The notes beneath the pieces were generated by a model that made no database searches, was not told where the DNA came from, and saw only the letters and a list, made by a program, of their open reading frames with translations. 64,000 nt of DNA from Taenia hydatigena (Eukaryota > Platyhelminthes > Cestoda > Cyclophyllidea > Taeniidae), in the NCBI GenBank assembly GCA_036345935.2, contig JADWOT020000003.1, positions 22,338,509-22,402,508 on the forward strand. The letters are read 5' to 3'. A program made the position numbers and the translations under genes. Numbering within the stretch: the first letter of the stretch is position 1; every line of letters starts with the position of its first letter. Below, piece after piece: positions 11,775 through 24,600 of the stretch.

Positions 11775-14700
11775 TTAAAAAAGTGCCCCAAAAGAGGCTT
11801 CAGCATTGGGTGAGCAGAGTGGAGAAGACAGAGATGATAATTGTCGCTTTGCAGGCAATGGGGGTGGTCCTGCAGCAGGGACACCAGAAATGGGACGCAT
11901 GGATTGTCCATGCAGATAGCGGTCGATTTCGGCGAATGAGGGTCGCGATGAAGGCTCCAACTGCCAACACTTATTCATGAGTTCTTTCATTCTGGAGGGT
12001 GTGTCACCTGGTGGGCCCAAACGATGACCACCGCAAAGGTGAGTCAGCAGCTCCCGACTCGGCACCTCACTGTATGGTAGACTGCCAAGACTGTAGATCT
12101 CCCACATCACCACACCGAAGGACCATACATCCGAGCGTAGTGTGAAGTTTGCTTCTTTCTCCAACACCTCGGGTGCTGTCCATCGTGTTGATATGCGACC
12201 GAAGGTGAAGGTTGAGCCGTTAGGCCGACTCAGTCCGAAATCACCAATCTGTAGAAGTAGATGCGTCAAGTGAAGTAGCATTGCACTCGACGCTGCTCGT
12301 GTGCCATGGAGTCCTGCCACATTGACATCTCTACAACAGTGCTCTCTCCTTTGCTTATGTCAAATGAGGTTCCGAAGTGCTCCACCCATAACCGTCATGG
12401 GTCCTCTAGAGCTGTGTTTGTGTCGAAACTTGGAAACCGAATAACCTCACCTCCACCAATTCAGCGTCGTAGTGTGCTTAACCACTGACCACTCTTCACC
12501 GAATCAATGGTCCGTGAAGGTGGGACGTCGAGAGTCGAAGAGCGACACATGTGAGGTGTGCGGAAGTGAGTATGGACTGATGTGAATTGTGGTGACAGAT
12601 GGGACTATCCAAGTGGATGAATCTGTGACTACACAATGAAGATCTCAATTTGCACACATTTCCCTACCACTTGGGTTAACTGAGAATTTGTGGTGAAGAC
12701 GTACCTTGATTTGATGGTTGTCAGTGAGAAGAATGTTGCGGGCTGCCAGACTACGATGCTGAATTCGTTTGGTCTCGAGAGCACACATGCCACTGGTGAT
12801 TTGTGACACAAACCCATGAAATTCCAGACGTCGTTTGTGATCTCTCTCCCCTCTCTCTCCTTCATATTGCGCTCTCTCCTGAGCATTAGTGTGGAGTGAC
12901 TGGAGGTAATCCAGCAAGGTGCCACCAGGCATGAATTCAGTCACCACGTAGAGGTACTTGTCATCCAAATACCATCCAATGAGAGTCAGCAGATGCTGCT
13001 TGTTGATGGTGGAGTCCTTGAGGAGGGCGCACATTACTACCACTTCCATGGCTCCGACGAGAGCGTATCTGGATGTCTGCTTGATTCGTTTCACTGCCAC
13101 CTTCATCCGCGTTTTCTTACCATCCACCTGTAAATATGCTCACATCGTATCACTGTTCAAGATGACGCCACCTCCTCTAATTGATCAAAAACGCGGGTGT
13201 TTGAAATGTCAGATGATGTCCTCTAAATCCATACGGTGGCTAGTTGATATGGCATTCCTTCATGGAGTACCAGGCATCATCCATCTCCTTGCATGCTAGG
13301 AGTCAAGGTGACAGGTGCTTATCGTGGTGGACGCATGCACTCATCAGTATGTGGTATTACAGCCGCAAGTATCTTCGCGTGCAAAAGTCTATGGAGGATT
13401 TACTACTGCAGTGTGTTGATCAAGTGTTCCACCACGCAGCCATGCCATTGGAAAGCGTAGGCATTTCAGAGATGCCTACGTGCCAAGGCGACTCTGATCA
13501 CACAAATTCAACTATGACAGTGAACACCTGTCGAACCGTAAATGTAGACACAACGGCATGGTGAGATAATACGGAACACAACTGCTTTCATCAACACGGC
13601 ACCCACACGTCGGCATTTGGCTTCACTGAATCCCTGTTGTGCGTTGGATTTACACCAAAACGCCTAATGAAGATTCACATCGAATGGTGCCAGCTACATG
13701 CTCAGTGCTGCAGACAATCATTAAACAGCCATGGGTGTACAAAATGTAGCAGTGACAAGCATAATTTCATTTGACATGACCCAAAATGTTAGCCTGTCTA
13801 AGCACTTGGAGGCACAAATCCACTACCGATTTACTGTCCAAAATGATCTTTCAAATCTACACTTATTAGAGCCTTCAATGCACGCAAATGCTCACGCTGC
13901 CCAAAAAGGCACTAATTTATACATGGGAAGGTGAACTGACACAGAGACCACCTGAATGAACTACCCAACAGCCCCATCGCCTCAGATGCTATGGGAGGTA
14001 GTAGATTTGTGGAGGCAACTAAGGAAGGCGTTTGCGATCCTACTAGCAAGTGCCTTTCCTTCGCCTTCATTCCAAGGCATAATGTCAGCATCATGCCTCT
14101 GCTAAGTTGAGGCGGCATCGTCGCAACGCGTTTGCAGGTACTAGTCAAATTGCCGCTCCTTCCTCTGCGATTGTGTGTGTGTGTGTGTGTGTGTTACAAA
14201 GATACTAGCAGCTGTTACGTTCAACAGAATTATTGACATACTCTTTGTTATTGTGACTGGCTGCTCCAGATGGACAGTGGTCATTAGCTTCTTCATTTAT
14301 GGAGAGGCGGAATACACCCGCAAGCTTCCTTCTTTAGCCACTCTCACACCCCACATCCGCACATTCTTCGCAGTGCAGACAATGCACTCCAGTCATTACG
14401 AAATATTTCGAGGGCCAAATAGGCATGCCTTGCTCCGAACAGGCTAGTTATTCCATTAAAAGTCAGATCACCTCTAGCGTCAGCGCATTGAGGAGGGCTT
14501 AGTCTCATTAACAAAGATGGAGTCGGTAGAACTCATGTGTCAACAGTAACTTACCTCTTTTTCATAGGTTCTTCGTGTAACCTCACCAAATTCACCCTTT
14601 CCGATAACTTTAGCGTCTTCTTTCTTCATAAGTGGTGGGATTTCTTTGGAGCCTGCGAAATACTTCAGGTCCTCGCAGTAAATTAGTGAGGCGCATTTAC

Positions 14701-15033
14701 GCTGCCTCGCCTCACCCACGTCACACTCCTATAGGGATTCACAAGCAGCGATCTACTACGATAGTCACAACCTTACCTTCCTCCGCACCTTCTCAATTAA
14801 ATGTGAAAGCAATTTTCCCTTATAGGTATTGGCACCAATCTTGACCGTGTAGTGACCACTTATGGGGTAGGACTCTCCACGTGGACCTCTCTTCAGCAGG
14901 AGCTTCCCATCCTTCGTGGAGAAGAGGACCCAGCATTTACCGATGCCCTGCTCATCGTCGACGAAATCCTCTTCGTCCCCGTAGTAGGTCGGAGTCCATG
15001 CATTGTCAAGGTCTATTTTCAAATAGAGAGTGG
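11775..15033 (-). CDS. CSK-like non-receptor tyrosine kinase, copy A, HRD Asp replaced by Ser
   Basis: Four minus-strand exons join in phase: 15033-14777 (85 codons; right edge uncertain), 14671-14555 (39), 13127-12705 (141) and 12248-11775 (157 plus stop), giving a 422-residue C-terminal part. The first exon may be the end of a divergent SH2 domain (GHYTVKIG, then LLSHLIEKV) but lacks a FLVR-type motif. Kinase landmarks: P-loop IGKGEFGEV near 108-116, AVK Lys 137, alpha-C Glu about 152, DFG near 268, RWTAPE and SDVWSFG. IGKGEFG and the lack of a Tyr in the activation loop recall CSK/MATK kinases, which phosphorylate the inhibitory tail Tyr of Src-family kinases. The catalytic loop reads HRSLAARN (codon AGT at 12750-12752) instead of HRDLAARN, so the protein is probably a pseudokinase or dead gene. 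The tail is proline-rich (PPPLPAKRQ) and intact to TAA. SH3 and 5' exons were not found. Confidence 0.85.
13456..13480. repeat. perfect inverted repeat (hairpin) in a kinase intron
   Basis: Two 9-nt arms, CGTAGGCAT and ATGCCTACG, flank a 7-nt loop. It lies in the intron between the P-loop exon and the AVK/HRD exon and is preserved at 26464-26488 and 39472-39496. No known RNA family is suggested. Confidence 0.7.
14172..14194. repeat. (TG)n microsatellite
   Basis: A 23-nt uninterrupted TG run. The same length is present at 27180-27202 and 40188-40210, which is notable because dinucleotide runs change length quickly. This supports very recent duplication. Confidence 0.95.
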
Positions 15034-15413
15034 CTTGAGGAAGTTCCAAAGCATGCACGCAACAAAGAAATGTCGATGTGAGGGGAGTTTGTAGGCGGCG
15101 TGCATCGGCGAAAAGAGTGGCACTTTATTTAAGAAAGCAGAAGTGTGTGCATGAAGCATCTGCTGTCTTGATAAAATTTTCACTACTAGCATTAAGTGTA
15201 CTTGTCAGATATGGAGGCGGAGTTTTAAGGGGTGGCTTTGCTTAGGTTGGTGAGAATTCGAGAAACAGTGACCCACATCTATCCGGTGGTCACCTGTATC
15301 ATCATCTTTCGCGTGCAATAATTGGGACACAAAAGAGAGCCAGCTAATTTCTTAGAATCCATGACAAGTTTATGCGCGTCCCTTTCAACGACTTGACGAT
15401 TGCACTCACTTTC

Positions 15414-15520
15414 TTATTCTCTTGGCAGGACAGTGGACGTATTCTCTGGTGCTACACTACTATCCAGTTTGTTAAGAAGAGTATTCGCAGAACGGTCATC
15501 AACTTCTTTTTGACCTTCAT
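15414..15520 (-). CDS. terminal exon of secreted-peptide family member, unit 1
   Basis: This open segment runs from acceptor tctctgacacag to a TAA stop at 15414-15416: two bases complete a phase-1 codon, then 34 codons and the stop. It reads EGQKEVDDRSANTLLNKLDS and ends in PRE. It follows the 35-nt micro-exon at 15635-15669 in compatible phase. The intact-signal-peptide copy at 41515-41585 has an equivalent exon with the related stretch QSAVIDVVTQLNALSSEP. The stop is about 380 nt 5' of the first visible exon of kinase A, on the same strand, so this could also be part of a 5' leader of the kinase transcript. Confidence 0.42.
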
Positions 15521-15634
15521 CTGTGTCAGAGAGATGGGCAATAATTGGTAGGCAAATAAATGTGTCATTTAATTTGTCAAATATCGAGCCAAATATTTGT
15601 GAGATCTTTCAAAATGTTTAACCATTACGCTCAC

Positions 15635-15669
15635 TTGCATTTCGTCTTGGCGGTTTATCTGGTGCAGTC
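15635..15669 (-). CDS. 35-nt micro-exon of secreted-peptide family, unit 1
   Basis: A 35-nt segment lies between acceptor cttcgag and donor gtgagc and reads TAPDKPPRRNA in the phase 2 to 1 frame. A 35-nt exon of the same phase and similar composition (KGPELPSRPMR) lies at 42631-42665 in the third-unit flank. Proline and basic residues dominate both. An alternative acceptor (gcaccag) would start it nine nucleotides later in phase 1. No matching intact signal-peptide exon was found upstream in this unit. Confidence 0.4.
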
Positions 15670-15699
15670 CTCGAAGCCGCATTATTGTCCCTTTGTAAA

Positions 15700-18600
15700 G
15701 GAATAACATTGCTAACATTATTGCTGAATGCTATAACTAAAGTAAAATCCAACAGATGTAATTTAAGAAGGGAGGTAGTATTTGTTAAAGCACACTTTTA
15801 TGCACTGAACACAATTAATGTTGGGTGGTCACACCGCAAACTTGGGTCTTGTTGGCATCGTCTACCCTTCACCATCAAAACATCCTCGTGTTAGACCCGC
15901 GTTGGATCGTTGTGCTGGTGACGGCTGTAACTAACCGACAATCAATGGCAGTTGACTGACTAACAAATCGAATTGTCATGGACGGAAATTGTCTGTTGTT
16001 GATTGGTAAAGTCGTGATAAATCACAAAGGAAGAGATGTGAAGGTGCCGTCTTGCTTTAAGGCAAAGTAAGATGTGTTGATGCACGTACGAAAGTGAGCC
16101 AGTAGATTAAATGGCATCTCCTTTCCTGATCAGTCAACCAATCAGTCTGCCAGTCAGTCGATTAGTCAGTCAATCATCCCATCAAGAAGACAGTTAACCA
16201 CTTTGCTCATATAGACACAATTTAGTCCTAACGGTTCAGGTGTGAGGAGATCGACTGTCGTTGAAAACTGTGACTAATCACCAGTGTTTTGCGGTTGTGT
16301 GCAAGCAGTGTAGCATTCAGTTCAGTGACGCATTTCAGCTGCCTACTCATCAGTAATGCTTGCAATTACCATCCAGAATATGTCTTTGGATTAAAAAACG
16401 GTGATGTAAAGTGGATGTATATACAGTTCTGTTTGAAGTGAAGGAAACTACTCGCGTCCCTGTGACAGTCCCTACGAGGCAAGACGTCTCCTTTTCACAC
16501 ACCGCGGTCAAATCGACATTCCATCAATAGGTAGAAAGTGAACAAGCAAATCACTAAACTTTAGCAAGAGCCCAATTCACGACGGAAGTGCTTCCTTTCT
16601 ACAGTATGGTACAGTAACGGCGGATTATGGTGCATGAAGGTAATAAACTCGTAACTCACCTTCTTTCTCGCCAGCCTTTGACGTCTCCACTCCTGACTTC
16701 GTAATCAATCTATATTTGTGGGAGGTACTAGAGCCTTACCGTTGGGAACACCTCCTTCCATCGGCTTCTGCATCACGGTAATAGCAGAGTGCTCCTTCCA
16801 ATTGCACTAGATGTGAGCCGAGCCACGCAAGCGTTACAGTGGTGCCACTAAAGACTGCTGTAAGTTGACTCGCTCACTTGTAACAGCCAATGAGGAGGCT
16901 CGGTTCTCGCCACACATTAACATACTGACAGTGGCAGCGCAGCTGTCGATGCCACGCCTCATTAGCCCTTAAGAAATCACTTTTTAACTTCACATCTCAT
17001 CTGCTGTCATGTGTGATAGGATTGTCAGTGGTCGTCTCTTCTCATTGTTCCATTGCACTTTTATCGCTATCGGCCATGTAATGCATCCGTCAATCAGAGT
17101 GCCAGCAGAGAATGGCTTAACGTGTTAAGCACTCACAGTTAAAATGACTTGATATGTGCAGCACTTTCATTTTACAGGACCTGGCTCTTTTGGTTTGAAA
17201 TGCTGACACCGTGAACCCTGATTCATCTGCGCACGAATCGTTCGCATGCTCGCTGAGTGATTAAGAAGATGGAGGGAAAAATGACTGAGCAATTTGTTCA
17301 CATCCAACTTTCTCGGAATTGAATGGGTCGCACTCTACTCTCAACAAAATGCAGTTGATAAAAAATAAGGTGCATTTCTTCAGTCAAGACGTGCGAACTT
17401 AACATTATAGAGCAGTAGTCAATCAGTTGGAGCTCGTATGAAAGAGGAGAGAGTTTAGTTACCTTAAGAAGACCTCGAAACTTGCTCTGGGATCAAACTA
17501 GTGTTGACCCATCTACATCTAATTGTAAGAATAAAAAATGTCTCAGGCTGCAAGAAGAATAAAAGAACGTCCACCAACTTTATTGGGAGTGGCATTGATA
17601 ATGAAGGTGGCAACCTATGCAATCCAATCACAGTCATGTGCAGTCCAATTTTGAAGTGTCATCCAAGTGGTTGAGTTTAAGGTCCTTCGTTTGCACAAAG
17701 GCCATTTCTGTACATCTGATCATCTCGGAGCCCACACGTGTCTTTTCTTAGCAATATTCCTTAAAGCACGAACATTTATTGTAACCTTTGAGACCGAAAA
17801 CTGATGCCCAGTGAGTTGAGGGTAACCGTATTTGGCAACACCCTCAAAATGTCTCGCTGTTTGTTTCCCTTCGTCACAAATTAGATGGCGGTGGCTCAAG
17901 TTACGCATGCACGCAAAGGAACTCATGTTATCGTCTCTATGTTAATGCACTTTGCAGTGAACATCACAAAGGTCATGAGCAGTTGGAGTTAGCCAAAGTG
18001 AGTTTGCAACCCGTCCAGTATGAACATGGACAAAATCCGTATATGAGTTGCCTACACAGGCATGTATTTACGCAAGGCATTGAAAACACCAAAACTCACT
18101 TGTAGACTAAGTGAACGAAAATCACTTCTATCACATCGCTATCTGAGATCCACCACAACTCCTCGCAGGATTGGAGGCAAAAGTGACTGATTTTACATCC
18201 CTTGAATGCGTAACATCGTAACTGCATTACAAGGATTAATATGTTATTAAGTGACGTCTGGACGCACCTGTTCAAATTACGAGCTCTTCGTGTGATGCAG
18301 TTGATTTTAGGAGTTCATGGGTGATAGGTTGTCATGGGGACTTAACCGCTGCTCGAAAAGACGGGGCATTGGAAGAGGGAAACATTAAGAGATCGTATGA
18401 GCATTCCTTACACCAATGCGACACAAGTAACTGAAGTGTAGAGTTGAAAAGCTTACCCCCGACTATTTCAGCAAACAGCGCCAACAACCTTGCTAACATC
18501 GCTATAGGCCGTCGAAAGCAGAGATAGTTGGTGGCTGTCGTTAGTATAAGGGCTTAGAAGACAAAATGAAAGAGCGCATTGACTTACTCATGCCTCATTG

Positions 18601-21600
18601 AGAAATGCGGAGTGATGTGGATGGAAGATGACACCATTCTGCTCCTAGATCGTTTTGATCTGCTTAACTTCTGACTTAGACGGACCTCAATCCAAGCAAA
18701 GTTATCTTGGGACGTTTGAAGATTCAAGCACTGGCCAGAGAGATTCGCAGTAGCGAAATTCGACGCATGGGAAATGTAAACAGACACACCCATGCTGTAC
18801 GATTTTCCATGTGCACGAGTCCGAACCCACGACTTGCTTTGCAATCAACCCTACTTTCTCCATCCCAGATTAATGTGGTCAGACACACCTCCCCAAAATA
18901 AAACAAACGGCTTCGTGGTGTTTCCCATGTACGACTGTATTTATTCCTCCCACTCATTACTTTGCAACATTGCAAGCATATTTGTACGTTACAGTGACTT
19001 CTTGATCTCTGCAAAGGACACTCAAAGAGACGAGGTTTCGCATGGAACAGTCAAGGGAGATTGGCAGAGTTTCGCTTCTAAAATGGTGTAACCTACATCT
19101 CCAAATTCTATTAAATATTTACCTACACAATGGACTGAGCTTTGGTTCCATTTGCGTGTGGTATGGATGGTCTTGAGTTTAAACTGCATAGCAGTAGGCG
19201 TTGAAGGGCGGTTGCCTTCTTTTCTCGACATGTATGAGTGTGCACAGACACGAAGTGCACGTGCCAACCTGTCACTCAGGGACTAGAAACCGACGGACCT
19301 GACTGCATGGCTGAGTGTGCTACTGAGCCAAATGAATGTCTTTGGAGTTTTTCTCAATTAGCTAAGAGAATGGGAACAAATGCATTTATCTGGCTGTTTA
19401 GACATCACCAAAAGAAGCAGGACTGATTTTGCTACAAGTAATGAGTAGTTAGAACGCGTAACTCTGTAACATTTGAAGCTGTCCACAAAATAACACCTAC
19501 AGTAGAAACATCTTCTAATTAGTCAATTGTTCGACCCACGGCCCTCCGTCTGCATTGGCCAGTCTTCATTCTACCACTTCAAATAAAACAAATCCCCTAC
19601 ACAGAATGCAGTGCCTAAGCAAAAGTCATTCGGCGATTTTGGACTCATTTTTGCCTTCTCAGATGCCACCATGACACATTTTTGAAGTCGGTAGTAATCA
19701 TACCTCGACCCAAAATAGGCCAAGCTCAACGGATTGTACGTATGACTGTGGAAGCATGACAATTTTGTTCATGCCATGCAGATTCAACTTAAACTCGCGG
19801 GGGATTCGAGTGATTGCACATGCGGAGAGACGAAGTTTGCAATGCAGAAGAGGGTTGCGCAAAGGTCTGTTTTGATTACAGTACTCATCTATTAAACTAC
19901 GGAATGTGCTGAACAAGGATGAAGTAGCGCCAAACAATAACCTATAATATTTAATAAATGTTCGGACTGTCAAAATTAGCACAATTTCTATAAAAAAGCA
20001 AAAGTGAGGGCAAAAATCATGCGCCGATTAGGAAAGTGTGCACTTTGCACAATAAAGACATGTCATTGTTCCCTCCGATTTCCGGGCCGAGAATGAACCT
20101 CAAGTGTGCCATTAAACCCTTCATTTTCACTCTTTACTCACCTTCGAAACATTTATTTAGTGGCTGTTATTTACACGATTCTAAATTGTAAGCCCTGATG
20201 CACACCTCGTATTTCATTGTCAGTGGTGAGCAGAATCGCGGTTTGGGAGGTGCGAAATGCTTAACTGCGTACAGCACTGTGCACAGCACTGCCAACTTTA
20301 GTTTCGACTAAAGCTGCGGCCATAAAGAGGCTGAAGGTGGTCGCGCAAGCTAAAATTTGAATCAGATGGCAGTGAATACCACCGGATGACTTCACACCCA
20401 ATTCTATGGGGTACTTAAAGTAGCTAAAGTAATTACCTAAATACGGCTTCAAATAGGCTATTTACAAGAGTGTTCTTTTCTTTGTTATGACAATTAATGT
20501 ACAAGCAAGTCTCAGTGTTTACTTATTTAGCAATGTTTGGTTGCTCATTGCGTGGCAATGTCGTTTACCACATAAAGTCGCAAAAATAATATATGTCGAA
20601 ATCCACCCAAATGGTATTTCAAAGTTCCCATTTATAAATTTTGAATTCGTAATGTGGTTGCTGAGCATTCATCCAAGTAGACGCATTTGAGATAAATTGA
20701 CCCATTTCTCCGCTTGCACTACTTCCGATTTCACATTTGCAATGTTCACAACGTTTCGCCTTTCCTTCGACTGCATAACGGTTCCGTAAATAATGACCTC
20801 CATCTGAAGTCTATGTAGCGTAGAATCTTTGGCTAGGGACCCTATAAAGTCAAGATTATGCGTGAATCGTGAATGTTAGAGAAACCAAAAGCCCCTATTC
20901 CCTTGGAAATATAAGCAGCACACATGCCTACCGCCTTGGATGACTGCCCAACTTGCATATTCCCTCATCTTAGAGTTGGCCTCCGATGGCGACTATTCCC
21001 TCGTTGATCTAAATGCAATGCACAAATAAAACTTCCAAATCATTACTTTTCACTTCCCATCGATGCCTGGAAAATGCCTGTCAAATGGATAAGTGCAAAA
21101 TAGAGGGTCGCAAAGATATTAGAGAACAATGCTCGCAATGCTAATAAACCTTGTTTTATTCTCAACACGTGGCAAATATTCATTTTGCTGTGCATGAGTC
21201 GACTTGAGCTTTAATGTCATTCACAGGATGTTCGCTTTCACTCTTATGATTGTGTGTTCCTTGATTGGAGTGGTGGAAAGCGCGGCGCCACCTACTCACC
21301 AGCCAAATCTCTCTTTCGCAAATGGCACTTCTTTAAACTCCAGTTGAACAGCATAATGTCTACATGACATTTGCAAATCGCGTGTTCACAGACAATGTGT
21401 CAGACTGTGGAAGTGGGATAAAAGCGATGCCTAACGTCCGGTGTGTCGCTTGCATGCGTAAACAGATTGTCGGTGAATTGGCGCTTGTGGCCAACATTCT
21501 TTAGTTCAGTGGGTTGTCATCAATTTGGCGTTAAATAGTTCGCAAATGAAATTCCAAATGACAAGTTCCGCCAACATTACTGCGATAAGCTCCCCTAAAA

Positions 21601-24600
21601 GTAGTTGTTTATGCTAATTTTGGTGTCAAAACTTGGGTGTGTAGTTAATGTGATCAGTTCATATTTGGTATGGCGATTAGCAAGGCTGTTTGGTAGTTGG
21701 TCGACATGGAGTGCAGTCTCACTGCCAACACGCACAGCCTTGCAATTTCGGTTGCCCATATCATTCACACGTATTCGCAATGCTTGAGATGGAGAGCTTA
21801 CGATGCATTGCTTCAATCCAGTGCCCACAAATTCACCTAGTTATCCCATCCAGAACTGGACTCGTTGCATTCTACTAAAGTAGAACAAATGGCAAAATAA
21901 GCGGCGGCGAACCAAGAAATCTAATTTGCAGATTGCATAAACTAGTATAGCACAATGTGCGATATGGGCGGATTTTTGTGCCACTTGACTGAAATACCAA
22001 CACTCGGAATTTGGCGCGCACTTGATAACAGCTTTGCTACAGTCGATGCTTTCAGTCTCAAACATCAAACAGGCAGCACTATTCAAATGGAACAAAGGTG
22101 TCATCATTTAGTGAAATCAGTGGTAGAAAAACACATTCTTGCTAATTGCAAGTCACTTTGATAGGGACGGGAGGTTTTCGTAAAATATTACTGATTTGTT
22201 GTTGGTCACTTTTACCGTCTGCATTCGAATGCAACCTAAAGTCGTTGGATTCATGTTGTTTTCACCACTTATGCACAGAAGCATTGTTCTAACTTACTAA
22301 CTACAATTTTCAACATAATGCTGCGATTCATACGTGTATTTGGACACGTTAGACACGAAGTGACTTGACACGTTCAAGCTACTCAACTGATTCCAACGCC
22401 AGGTAGACAATGTGCTGTTAGTCGCCAGTTCATTGTTGACCTAGCAAAGCAGGTATTCAAGTGGCACCAACGCAAGCATTCGGCGAACTGAATACTCCGG
22501 TGTTTTCTCAAAATGCAATCACTTTCAGGGCGAAATTCGTCAGGACATAGGAAGACTTGCAAGTAGCATGTGACAATGCTTTGATAAAGGGACGTAAAAC
22601 AGTTGGTGCAAGATGCGTAAATCAGCTTTTACTTAGGAGCAGTCATTATTTTCCACTCTATATAACAACTAGGGTAAAAAAAGAGACTTTCCAAGATTGC
22701 ATTGTAATTTAATAATTGACTGGCAGTTCAGAGCTTAGTACAGCATATTTACGTTGCGTTGTGACTGACGCTGGATTGGGACTGGGTTCGGATTTCCTTT
22801 TGGACGATTTGCTGGGATGTGTGGCTATTTTGAAATCATTTTCCAGTGTGGTCCCAAACCGACGACACACTTACCGAGGCTGCCTCGTCCACTCCAATTT
22901 GCGTGTCGTTTGCCGCAGTCAACTCGGGCTTATTACGCTGCTTTGCAGTTCTGCATTCTTGGTATCTTTGCGTTCCCCCACTGTGGGTGTTTGACTAATG
23001 CACATTGATTGAACATGCTTTTCAAGCAAACTATTTGCACCTTTAATCCACTACAGTTTGCTACTCCTCCATTCACTAAATGACTAACAGCAAGTATGAT
23101 GGTTTTCATTCAAGTGGTGCGTTCGTAATCTGCTCGACCAAGGCAACTTTAACATCGAGAGCGTGGAAAGTGTTCCATCCCATCCACACATTACTACATT
23201 CAGTGCAGCATACGGTGCTTTTGCTTCAGCGTAAGTTCTCGTCCTTCCCTTTTTCTTCCTGCCTGCTTGCCTGCCTTCCTGTCCTCCGTGCAGTGAAGCA
23301 GGCCACGTACTTCACGTTCGTACACCTTTCATAACAACGTGTGACACTTTTTACCACAATGTCATGTATGCATTGTAATTTCGGCAGCATCATGTTGTTC
23401 AGTGTCGAAGCACTTATAATGTTTGTGGGTGTACATCACTTTATGGACAAGAAGTTGTTTACTTGCAATGAATGCATAAATCTCTACAAGAAAGAAGCCT
23501 GCATAAGACATAAATTAGTGAGGTGAGCGAAAGAGCAATGTTTTATATGAATTGAGCCAACATCATTGCACAGTAATTAATGCATCGCCGAGAGGACAAG
23601 GAATGATGCTATATTTGTGAAGATGTGGAGGACAGTAGGGTCAACGCTCCAAATATTTAGCAAGCCATGTCAAGAGAGGGACTGCTGACTCTTTTATCTA
23701 CACAAACTACTTGCCACTTGCTGGTGCTATTTCGCACTAATAATTTCGGCTAGGGGAAGGAGAGCATTCACGTTATGTATTTATACAAAAGTTCATTGAG
23801 CTGCCGTGAATGTATCAAATGTTTATTAACCAAGGGAAACATTCCAAGGCTAGCCATGTGAATGGGATGTTGTCTGCATTGATCTATGCTTTGTGAAATC
23901 AGGTACATCTCCGTCAGCAAAATATTCAAAGCACCTGTGATCTAGAGACAGAGGAACCATTTCAAGGCTTCAGTGCAGAGAGGATCAAAAATCCTACCAT
24001 AATTATATCCCAGTTTGTGCTGCAACGGACAGGAGTCTGTTCTATTAATCATTTGCATCGAACGCATTTCCACAGACTTGGTTCAAAAGACAAAGCAGCC
24101 AATAGCGTAGATAGTAGCAAACCACCTCAAACAGGCACCAAGTCGTTCAATAGCTTTAGGCGTTTATGAATGCAATGTGCAAATGCTGTGTTGGTTAGCA
24201 CTGGCTCCTCGCAGTTCCATGAAGGTAAGTGAGCCTATTAATCAACAATAGTGTTGATCACCTTTGATATTCAAATGGAGCTTGTGTTCCTTAGTCATTT
24301 GGGCGAAAGGCTGTTTGGATGTCAACAAAGCGGGAGGACAGCGGTGCGAAACACCACGAATCGGAGGTGCACGAGAGACAGCAATGTCTAACTAATGTGG
24401 AACTGTGTTTACAAACAAGCCAAAATATGAAGAGAAAGAAGAAGGAGAAGCAAAAGCATCGACTAAGCACAATTCAAAGATTCCTCTCCAACATTTCAAT
24501 TGGAACTCTGTGGTGTTGATGCTCACGCACTCACAATAGTTGTACTGGGAACAATTTGCGAAGATTATTTTCCTACTTCTTTTTATTATTCACTTACACA

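Noticed and set aside
12306..13564. Plus-strand ORFs over the kinase exons, repeated in the other copies
   Set aside because: They are shadows of the minus-strand kinase exons and introns; their conservation reflects the duplication only.
14175..14447. Plus-strand ORF starting MCVCVCV
   Set aside because: It begins in a TG microsatellite and lies inside an intron of the minus-strand kinase.
20261..20452. Minus-strand ORF with hydrophobic stretch ILACATTFSLFMAAALVE
   Set aside because: It looked like a possible missing signal exon of unit 1, but there is no suitably placed start and no splice pair in the right phase.
24173..24224. Plus-strand ATG segment ending at a perfect donor gtaagt
   Set aside because: No downstream exon in compatible phase was found, and the short peptide has no recognisable feature.
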